This document shows, in pieces, positions 7,122-11,971 of a DNA stretch of 11,971 bases (positions are counted from its first letter, which is position 1; the number at the start of each line of letters is the position of its first letter). Both the position numbers and the translations under genes were made by a program. The stretch comes from an uncultured Bacteroidales bacterium. Lineage in GTDB: Bacteria > Bacteroidota > Bacteroidia > Bacteroidales > P3. The stretch lies in assembly GCA_947176325.1 (NCBI GenBank), contig CAMWQD010000014.1, positions 1 to 11,971 on the forward strand, written 5' to 3'. The notes under the pieces were generated by a model that was not told the origin of the DNA, did no database searches, and worked only from the letters and a program-made list of their open reading frames with translations.

Positions 7122-7144
7122 AAAAAGTCGAGCGCAGAGCCAAC
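7115..7144. repeat. 30 bp direct repeat, copy 2 (left arm only)
   Basis: This is identical over 30 bases to 7034-7063, but the palindromic right arm that follows copy 1 is missing; the sequence continues into unrelated bases. On the minus strand it carries TTGG (7140-7143), a 19 nt spacer and TATCTTAG (7113-7120, starting just outside the repeat), a second promoter-like element also aimed at lysS. Confidence 0.95.
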
Positions 7145-7170
7145 AAGTAGGACTTCTCTAAAAAAAGTAG

Positions 7171-7178
7171 TAAGTTTG
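7171..7178 (+). promoter_or_regulatory. Probable -7 element of the hpt promoter
   Basis: TAAGTTTG is an exact match to the Bacteroides -7 consensus TAnnTTTG. It lies 53 bp before the hpt ATG, giving an expected leader of roughly 45-50 nt. No good TTTG is found 19-21 nt upstream, where the sequence is the edge of repeat copy 2, so the -33 half is weak or unusual. It would drive the seven-gene plus-strand cluster. Confidence 0.5.
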
Positions 7179-7179
7179 T

Positions 7180-7198
7180 CGGTTTTAGGGGAAAGCCG
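7180..7198 (+). promoter_or_regulatory. Possible small hairpin in the hpt leader
   Basis: CGGTTTT (7180-7186) can pair with AAAGCCG (7192-7198), including one G-U pair, leaving the loop AGGGG. If transcription starts near 7184, half of the stem would be lost from the RNA, so a role depends on the true start site. No known riboswitch pattern is recognised. Confidence 0.25.
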
Positions 7199-7231
7199 TT
7201 TTCACGAAACTTCCCGCAAAAACATTGAAAG

Positions 7232-7774
7232 ATGAATATGCAACCCGTCACGCTTAAAGACAAGCAATTCAAGCCGTATATTCCGGCCGACGAACTGCAG
7301 CAAATCGTGGCCCGCCTGGGCGAACAGATAAGTTCGGACTACGCAGGCAAAAGTCCCGTCTTCCTCATTGTGTTGAACGGGGCTTTTATGTTTGGCGCCG
7401 ATTTGATGAAACACATCGACCTTCCCTGCCGTGTGTCGCTCATCAAAGTGAGCAGCTACCAAGGCATGCAGAGCACCAACACCGTTTCCGAGCTCATCGG
7501 GCTCAACGAAAGCATCGAGAACGAAGATGTGGTGATTGTGGAAGATATTGTCGATACGGGCGTTACGATGGATCACCTGTTGAACACTTTCAAGGACAAG
7601 AAACCCAAAAGCCTCGCTATCTGTAGCTTGCTTTTCAAGCCCGACAAGTTCACCAAGAACTTCAAGATTGACTATATCGGCAAGTCCATTCCCAACGAAT
7701 TCGTGGTGGGATATGGCTTCGACTACGAGGGTTACGGTCGCAACCTTCCGTGCTTATACAGCGTTAAGGAATAA
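7232..7774 (+). CDS. hpt: Hypoxanthine phosphoribosyltransferase
   Basis: This is a cytoplasmic purine-salvage enzyme that joins PRPP to hypoxanthine, and often guanine, to give IMP or GMP. The 180-residue length is typical. The PRPP-binding motif VIVEDIVDTGVT (101-112) carries the acidic pair Glu104-Asp105 and the probable catalytic base Asp108. LNGAFMF (48-54) forms the early PRPP loop, SSYQG (74-78) lies in the flexible active-site loop, Lys136 in SLLFKP is the likely base-contact lysine, and FVVGYGFDYEGYGRNLP (157-173) is the conserved C-terminal signature with Asp164. The ATG at 7232 is used; a second ATG at 7238 (Met3) is equally possible, as neither has a Shine-Dalgarno sequence. It is the first gene of the plus-strand cluster, 12 nt before adk, a natural partner in purine nucleotide metabolism. 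Confidence 0.95.
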   Translation: MNMQPVTLKDKQFKPYIPADELQQIVARLGEQISSDYAGKSPVFLIVLNGAFMFGADLMKHIDLPCRVSLIKVSSYQGMQSTNTVSELIGLNESIENEDVVIVEDIVDTGVTMDHLLNTFKDKKPKSLAICSLLFKPDKFTKNFKIDYIGKSIPNEFVVGYGFDYEGYGRNLPCLYSVKE

Positions 7775-7786
7775 ATCTTTACAGCT

Positions 7787-8356
7787 ATGCTGAACATGGC
7801 ACTTTTCGGCCCTCCGGGGGCAGGCAAGGGCACGCAGTCCGAAAAACTGATTGCTAAATATGGTTTGTTCCATATCTCCACGGGCGATATGTTGCGTAAG
7901 GAAATTGCCTCGGGCTCGGATTTAGGCAAGAAAATAGACGAAGTTATCTCGGCCGGTCACTTGGTTTCCGACGAATTGATAATGAGTATCATTAGGAAAA
8001 CCCTTGCCGAGAATCCGCACGAGAAAGGCATCCTTTTCGACGGCTTTCCGCGCAATCTTTCCCAAGCCGCCTTGCTCGAGGATTTGTTCGACGAACTGCA
8101 TCTGCCTTTCTTCGGCATATTGAGCCTTGACGTGCCGCGCGAAGAACTCCTCGCCCGCATCGTGAACCGGGGAAAGACCTCGCACCGCAACGACGACAAC
8201 GAGACGGTGTTTGAGGAACGGCTCAAAGAATACGAAGAGAAAACCCTTCCCGTGGCGCGCTATTTCGAGAAGAAAGGCAAGTATCACGTGGTGAGCGGAA
8301 CCGGCACCTTGGACGAAATTTTTGAACGTTTGGTTCATCTAATCGAAAAGAAATGA
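7787..8356 (+). CDS. adk: Adenylate kinase
   Basis: The enzyme interconverts ATP plus AMP and two ADP in the cytoplasm. The 189-residue chain shows the P-loop GPPGAGKGT (8-16), the AMP-site motif STGDMLR (31-37), DGFPR (85-89) and a short LID around NRGKTSHRNDD (127-137). The short, cysteine-free LID is the form without a zinc finger, common in Bacteroidota, and explains why the protein is shorter than E. coli Adk (214). The start at 7787 (MLNMALFG) matches the family N-terminus; Met4 at 7796 would remove part of the first strand. The stop overlaps the mrp start as ATGA (8353-8356), which suggests translational coupling. Confidence 0.97.
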   Translation: MLNMALFGPPGAGKGTQSEKLIAKYGLFHISTGDMLRKEIASGSDLGKKIDEVISAGHLVSDELIMSIIRKTLAENPHEKGILFDGFPRNLSQAALLEDLFDELHLPFFGILSLDVPREELLARIVNRGKTSHRNDDNETVFEERLKEYEEKTLPVARYFEKKGKYHVVSGTGTLDEIFERLVHLIEKK

Positions 8357-9408
8357 ATGCAAATCCCTCGATAGAAGACGTAAAGGCCGCCCTCGGCCAT
8401 GTGCAGGATCCTGAATTGGGCAACGATTTGGTGAGCCTGAACATGATCCGCAACATCGTAATCAAGGGCAAGACAATTGCTTTCGACTTGGTTCTCACCA
8501 CTCCCGCCTGTCCGCTCAAGAAAGTGATGAGCGACGGTTGCCGGGAAGCTATCGCCCGCTATATTTCCCCCGACTTTGAGGTGGAAATCAACCTCACTTC
8601 CGAAAAATCCGCTCCGGCGCAAACCGATTTGAGCCAATTGAAAAAGGTGCGGCATATTCTTGCGGTGGCTTCGGGAAAAGGCGGCGTGGGCAAGTCGACC
8701 GTAGCGGCCAACTTGGCGCTGGCATTGGCTGCGCAAGGCAAGAAAGTGGCGTTGGTGGATGCCGATATATACGGCCCTTCCATTCCCACCATGTTCGGCA
8801 TCGAGAACGAACAGCCCAAAGGGGTGGAGATGAACGGGCAGACCCTTTTGCTGCCTTTCGAGAAATACGGCATAAAACTCATGTCGATAGGCTTTTTCGT
8901 AGACCCCGACAAAGGCCTTCTGTGGCGCGGGCCCATGGCTTCGAACGCCCTGCGGCAGCTTTTCACCGAAACGTATTGGGAAGAAATAGATTATATGGTG
9001 GTGGACTTGCCGCCGGGAACGGGCGACATTCATATCTCGCTGGTGCAGATGCTGCCTTTGAGCGGTGTGGTGATGGTTTCCACGCCTCAGGAAGTGGCCG
9101 TGGCCGATGTACGCCGCGCGGTGCAGATGTTCCGCGAGGTGAAGGTGCCTATCTTGGGCATTGTGGAGAACATGGCCTATTTTGTGCCCGAGGATATGCC
9201 CGAAAAGAAATACTATATCTTCGGCAAGGATAAGTTTGAAGCCTATCTGAAAGAGACGGGATTCAACCTGTTGGCGCAGATTCCCATGACCGAGGCCACG
9301 GCCTTGGCCGGCGACGCGGGCATGCCGGTGGTGTTGCAGCAAGACAACCTCATCGGGGCGGCGTTCCTGAAACTCGGCCAAACGGTGGCAAATCTCCGCT
9401 CCTGCTGA
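8353..9408 (+). CDS. Mrp/ApbC-type P-loop ATPase, Fe-S cluster carrier
   Basis: Mrp/ApbC/NBP35 proteins are cytoplasmic ATPases that carry or insert Fe-S clusters. The 351-residue chain has an N-terminal MIP18/DUF59 domain (about 1-90; DPELG at 19-23, TTPACPLK at 49-56 with Cys53). The ATPase domain has the deviant Walker A GKGGVGKS (108-115), DADIYGPS (136-143), WRGPM (191-195), VVDLPPGTGD (216-225) and STPQEVA (243-249). Bacterial Mrp proteins usually have a CxxC soon after ENM(S/A)YF that holds a bridging cluster. Here the stretch after VENMAYF (271-277) reads VPEDMPEKKYYIFG, with no cysteine. The only cysteines are 53, 63 and 351. From memory, Bacteroidota relatives share this loss. The start overlaps adk (ATGA). 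The Nfu gene 27 nt downstream supports an Fe-S role. Confidence 0.92.
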   Translation: MNANPSIEDVKAALGHVQDPELGNDLVSLNMIRNIVIKGKTIAFDLVLTTPACPLKKVMSDGCREAIARYISPDFEVEINLTSEKSAPAQTDLSQLKKVRHILAVASGKGGVGKSTVAANLALALAAQGKKVALVDADIYGPSIPTMFGIENEQPKGVEMNGQTLLLPFEKYGIKLMSIGFFVDPDKGLLWRGPMASNALRQLFTETYWEEIDYMVVDLPPGTGDIHISLVQMLPLSGVVMVSTPQEVAVADVRRAVQMFREVKVPILGIVENMAYFVPEDMPEKKYYIFGKDKFEAYLKETGFNLLAQIPMTEATALAGDAGMPVVLQQDNLIGAAFLKLGQTVANLRSC

Positions 9409-9435
9409 TTGAAAATGTAAAAAAAACAAACAACC

Positions 9436-9681
9436 ATGAATAAGCAAGAAGTAGCCGAAAAGGTAAAGAAGATTATTGAAGAAAGACTGCGTCCCGCCCT
9501 GCAGATGGACGGCGGCGACATCACTTTCGAGGAACTCACCGACGATATGGTGGTGAATGTGCGTCTGCACGGCGCCTGCGGCACCTGTCCCCGCGCCCAG
9601 ATGACCTTGAAGCAGGGTGTGGAAGTGGCTATCCGCTCCGAAATTCCCGAAGTGGTGGAAGTGAACGCCGTAGGTTTCTAA
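9436..9681 (+). CDS. Nfu-type (NifU C-terminal domain) Fe-S scaffold protein
   Basis: This small cytoplasmic protein consists of a single NifU C-terminal domain, 81 residues. It shows LRPALQMDGGDI (18-29), VVNVRLHGACGTCPRAQMTL (39-58) and a C-terminal EIPEVVEVNAV (69-79). Cys48 and Cys51 form the CxxC that holds a [4Fe-4S] cluster between two monomers in the family. Nfu proteins act as late carriers that deliver clusters to targets. A 27 nt A-rich gap separates it from the Mrp ATPase, and the nitroreductase begins 4 nt after its stop. There is no N-terminal NifU or A-type domain, so it is the minimal form. Confidence 0.95.
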   Translation: MNKQEVAEKVKKIIEERLRPALQMDGGDITFEELTDDMVVNVRLHGACGTCPRAQMTLKQGVEVAIRSEIPEVVEVNAVGF

Positions 9682-9685
9682 CAGC

Positions 9686-10453
9686 ATGTCCACGGAAAAT
9701 CCCACGCTCCACACGCTCTTGAGCCATAGGAGCATCCGAAAATATCAGGACAAGGACATTCCGCAAGATGTTCTCGACAAGATTCTGGAAGCCGGCATCC
9801 GCGCCTCCAACACGGGCAATATGCAAGTGTATAGCGTGGTGGTGACCCGAAGCGCGGCGATGAAGGAGAAACTTTCTCCCCTGCACTTCAACCAGCCCAT
9901 GATTAAGCAGGCGCCGGTGGTGCTGACCATAGCCGCCGACGTGCAGCGCTTTCATCATTGGTGTGCCATCCACCAGGCCGAGAAATCGTACGACAACTTC
10001 CTGTGGTTTGTGTGCGGTTGCATCGATTCCACCCTCTTTGCGCAGAATATCGCCGTGGCGGCCGAGTCCTACGGTTTGGGATTGTGCTTTTTGGGAACCA
10101 CGCTCTACAATGCCGAAGAAATCGCGCAGGTGCTGGAGATGCCCGAAGGCGTGATACCTATCAACACCATTACCTTAGGCTATCCCGCCGAGAACCCTCC
10201 CCTCACCGACCGTCTGCCCCTCAAGGCCGTGGTGCACGAGGAGAAATACCGCGCCGAATCCGACGGAGACATTCGCGAACTCTACCACGCAATGGAGCAC
10301 AGCGACCTTACAAAAAAACTTTTAGAAGAAAACGGTTTGCCCAACCTCGCGCAGATTTTCACCACCAAACGCTATACCAAGAAAGACAATATGGCGATTT
10401 CCGAAAAGCTGCTGGCTTTCCTAAAGCGCGGCGGTTTCCTGCAAACGTTTTGA
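9686..10453 (+). CDS. NfsA-like nitroreductase family flavoprotein
   Basis: This is a 255-residue FMN-dependent oxidoreductase of the nitroreductase family, probably a cytoplasmic NAD(P)H-dependent enzyme. The substrate cannot be told from sequence; nitroaromatics, quinones or free flavin are typical. The FMN phosphate site is HRSIRKY (14-20), with Arg15, Ser16 and Arg18. SNTGNMQ (41-47), ESYGLGLCFLG (127-137) and LGYPAENP (164-171) are further family elements. The region DRLPLKAVVHEEKY (175-188) followed by a helical tail to RGGF (248-251) points to the NfsA/FRP subgroup rather than the shorter NfsB group. It follows nfu by 4 nt and ends 13 nt before the preferred glycosyltransferase start. 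No cofactor-site residue looks missing. Confidence 0.88.
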   Translation: MSTENPTLHTLLSHRSIRKYQDKDIPQDVLDKILEAGIRASNTGNMQVYSVVVTRSAAMKEKLSPLHFNQPMIKQAPVVLTIAADVQRFHHWCAIHQAEKSYDNFLWFVCGCIDSTLFAQNIAVAAESYGLGLCFLGTTLYNAEEIAQVLEMPEGVIPINTITLGYPAENPPLTDRLPLKAVVHEEKYRAESDGDIRELYHAMEHSDLTKKLLEENGLPNLAQIFTTKRYTKKDNMAISEKLLAFLKRGGFLQTF

Positions 10454-10466
10454 TGATGTGCCGACT

Positions 10467-11618
10467 ATGGAACTGAATTATTCCCTTCAACCTTTGGAAT
10501 GGGCTTTGTTGGCCTGTATGGCGGTGGCGGCGGCCATGCTCATCCGTTTCTACCTAACGGTCTATTCCAAGGTCTACCGCTATAAACCGCCGCGCCCCAC
10601 GCAGGAAAAACATCCTGTTTCGGTGGTGCTCTCGAGCAAGAACGAATACGAGGCTCTCAAAAAGAACCTGCTTTTCTGGCTCGAACAGAAATATCCCGAC
10701 TTCGAAGTGGTGGTGGTGTATGAAGAATCCGACGAGGATGTGTCGCAGTTGCTCAAGGAATTCGAGCGTCGCTACGACAAACTCGTCATCATCAACACCA
10801 ACCAAAGCATCAACTTCTTCGACGAGCAGAAATTCTCGCTTTCCATAGGCACCAAGTCGGCGCACAACGAATATGTCATCATGGCGCATCCCGAATTCCG
10901 TCCCGATTCGGAATACTGCATCGACCATATTCAAGCCGCCTTTACGCCCGAAACCCGTGTCGTGGTGGGACAGGCCATCTTTACGGAACGCAAGAAACGT
11001 TTTTGCCCGTATTCCCTGTTCCGCATGTTGGAACAGAGCCTGCAATATCTCGGTTTTGCCATTGGAGGAAAGGCTTTTACGGGGCGGCAATGCCTTTTGG
11101 CCTACCGCAAGGATTTCTTTCTCGAACACCGGGGCTTTTCGGACAGCTACGCCCTGAACTGCGGCGGCTTCGACCGTTTCGCCAACCGCATCACGTCTCC
11201 GCGTATGGTGAACGTGCAGACCTCGCCCGAATCGCGGGTCAAGTATACCCGCACCCTCACCTTGCGCGAGGCGCTGCGTCAGGAGCGTTGGTTCCGCAAC
11301 ACCCTCGCCGCCTCGCACACCACTCCCCGCCGGGAAACACGCGCCTACCGCTTCTTCAACAATCTCTATATGCTGTTCTTTGTGCTCGGTATTGTGTATT
11401 TTGTGATGAAGTGCCTGCCCGTGCAGCTCGATGCCGTGCCCCTTTGGGCGCTTGTGTTCGTGTTCCTCGGCTTGTGCAAGTTCACCGTTCAGGCGGTGGT
11501 GATGCAGAAAGCGGCCAAGTCGTTCGGATACGGAACACTTTGGTTCATGCTCCCCTTGTATGCGATTTTATCGTTATTTTTGCAGGTTGCCCTTTGGGGA
11601 AGAAAACGCAGGCGTTGA
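10467..11618 (+). CDS. Membrane GT2-like glycosyltransferase with eroded acidic motifs
   Basis: This 383-residue protein has one N-terminal membrane segment (about 10-31), a GT-A domain (about 50-285) and three C-terminal membrane segments (about 299-316, 324-343, 356-377), ending in KRRR on the likely cytoplasmic side. The GT2 start is recognisable: HPVSVVLSSKNE (49-60) and the helix ending in SIGTKSAHNEYVIM (126-139). Where family members have a DxD such as TDAD, this protein reads MAHPEFRPDSEYC (139-151). The later acidic catalytic site appears as NCGGFDRFANR (231-241) instead of a GDDD-like run. A QERW-type motif (RQERW, 271-275) resembling R/QxxRW remains. It may be a degenerate, non-catalytic or altered enzyme; substrate unknown. 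The start at 10467 (ATG) is preferred; a GTG in frame at 10458 would add three residues. Confidence 0.82.
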   Translation: MELNYSLQPLEWALLACMAVAAAMLIRFYLTVYSKVYRYKPPRPTQEKHPVSVVLSSKNEYEALKKNLLFWLEQKYPDFEVVVVYEESDEDVSQLLKEFERRYDKLVIINTNQSINFFDEQKFSLSIGTKSAHNEYVIMAHPEFRPDSEYCIDHIQAAFTPETRVVVGQAIFTERKKRFCPYSLFRMLEQSLQYLGFAIGGKAFTGRQCLLAYRKDFFLEHRGFSDSYALNCGGFDRFANRITSPRMVNVQTSPESRVKYTRTLTLREALRQERWFRNTLAASHTTPRRETRAYRFFNNLYMLFFVLGIVYFVMKCLPVQLDAVPLWALVFVFLGLCKFTVQAVVMQKAAKSFGYGTLWFMLPLYAILSLFLQVALWGRKRRR

Positions 11619-11971
11619 TGAAGAGCCGGGACGAAAACAAGTTTACCGAATGGGTGCAGCGTTATCACGATTCCCTCTTTCAATTCGTTTTGAAAAGAGT
11701 AAACGACGAAACCGAGGCCCAGGACTTGTTGCAGGAGATTTACACCAAGGCGTTCAATCATTTTGATTCGTTCAACCCGCGCTATGCTTTCAGCACATGG
11801 ATTTTCACCATTGCCGAAAACACCTGCATCGACCATTTTCGCCGCAAGAAGCAACAGAAGAAAAAACAGGAAGGATGGGCACGCACCCGACCCGCCGAAG
11901 AAAAGGAAGAAGCCCACACACGACTTTTTCTGGCCAATGCCGGGGAACTGGCCGCCTCCCTGCCCGAAAAA
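11618..11971 (+). CDS. ECF-type sigma-70 family RNA polymerase sigma factor (3' end missing)
   Basis: The ATG overlaps the stop of the glycosyltransferase gene (TGATG at 11616-11620), indicating translational coupling. The frame stays open to the window edge for 118 codons. Region 2 is clear: YHDSLFQFVLKRVND (16-30), ETEAQDLLQEIYTKAF (31-46) typical of the core-binding part, and STWIFTIAENTCIDHFRRKK (59-78) typical of regions 2.3-2.4 that melt and recognise the -10 element. A charged linker rich in Lys, Gln and Glu follows (78-100), and the last residues, LAASLPEK, look like the beginning of region 4. The helix-turn-helix and any anti-sigma partner lie beyond the window. The group within the ECF family, its signal and its regulon cannot be told from this fragment. 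Confidence 0.9.
   Translation, partial: MKSRDENKFTEWVQRYHDSLFQFVLKRVNDETEAQDLLQEIYTKAFNHFDSFNPRYAFSTWIFTIAENTCIDHFRRKKQQKKKQEGWARTRPAEEKEEAHTRLFLANAGELAASLPEK

Noticed and set aside
7034..7144. CRISPR array (two identical 30 bp repeats)
   Set aside because: There are only two copies, the intervening 51 bp is itself the complementary arm of the palindrome rather than a spacer, and no cas gene is present.
7031..7144. Insertion sequence or transposon end
   Set aside because: No transposase frame and no target-site duplication could be identified; it is kept as a repeat only.
8335..9735. A 466-codon minus-strand open frame opposite mrp and nfu
   Set aside because: It is an antisense shadow; mrp and nfu happen to share the same frame, which keeps it open across the gap.
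10554..11318. A 254-codon minus-strand frame opposite the glycosyltransferase
   Set aside because: It is in exact register with the sense gene, which has clear membrane segments and GT-A features; no recognisable protein on the minus strand.

Overview
The window looks like a stretch of chromosome from a Bacteroidota species, most likely Bacteroidales. Four signs point there: the protein families (a Bacteroidota-type PurF-like amidotransferase, a 189-residue short-LID adenylate kinase, an Mrp ATPase without a C-terminal CxxC); promoter-like sequences close to the Bacteroides consensus (TTTG, about 19-21 nt, TAnnTTTG); almost no Shine-Dalgarno sequences before start codons; and a GC content of roughly the mid-50s per cent (judged by eye, not counted). 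Genus cannot be named from this.

Layout. Positions 1-1208 (minus) carry dnaX, the DNA polymerase III gamma/tau subunit, cut off at its 3' end by the window edge. It diverges across a 69 bp gap from a LolD-type ABC ATPase (1278-1940, plus). lolD converges on, and overlaps by 11 bp, a four-gene minus-strand cluster read in the order lysS (6979-5429), a LutA/YkgE-like CCG-domain Fe-S protein (5413-4685), a purF-like amidophosphoribosyltransferase (4681-2987) and rfbB/rmlB (2985-1930). Gaps in this cluster are 15, 3 and 1 nt, so it is probably one operon.

The only sizeable gene-free stretch is 6980-7231 (252 bp), between the divergent lysS and hpt genes. It holds a 14 bp tandem duplication in the lysS leader, two identical 30 bp direct repeats that each contain a promoter-like sequence aimed at lysS, a large imperfect palindrome built on the first repeat, and a perfect TAnnTTTG box aimed at hpt.

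From 7232 to the right edge seven plus-strand genes are tightly packed: hpt (hypoxanthine phosphoribosyltransferase), adk (adenylate kinase), mrp/apbC (P-loop ATPase of Fe-S assembly), an Nfu-type scaffold, an NfsA-like nitroreductase, a membrane GT2-like glycosyltransferase with an eroded active site, and the first 118 codons of an ECF-type sigma factor. Several neighbours overlap (ATGA, TGATG) or lie within 4-27 nt.

Functionally the window is mostly housekeeping: replication, lysyl-tRNA charging, purine synthesis and salvage (PurF, Hpt and Adk on either side of one intergenic region), Fe-S cluster biogenesis (Mrp, Nfu) with an Fe-S protein nearby, lipoprotein export and surface sugar synthesis. 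I see no tRNA, rRNA, CRISPR array, insertion sequence, phage gene or defence system. The items most worth a second look are the promoter-bearing palindromic repeat, the glycosyltransferase lacking acidic catalytic motifs, and the CxxC-less Mrp beside a CxxC-bearing Nfu.
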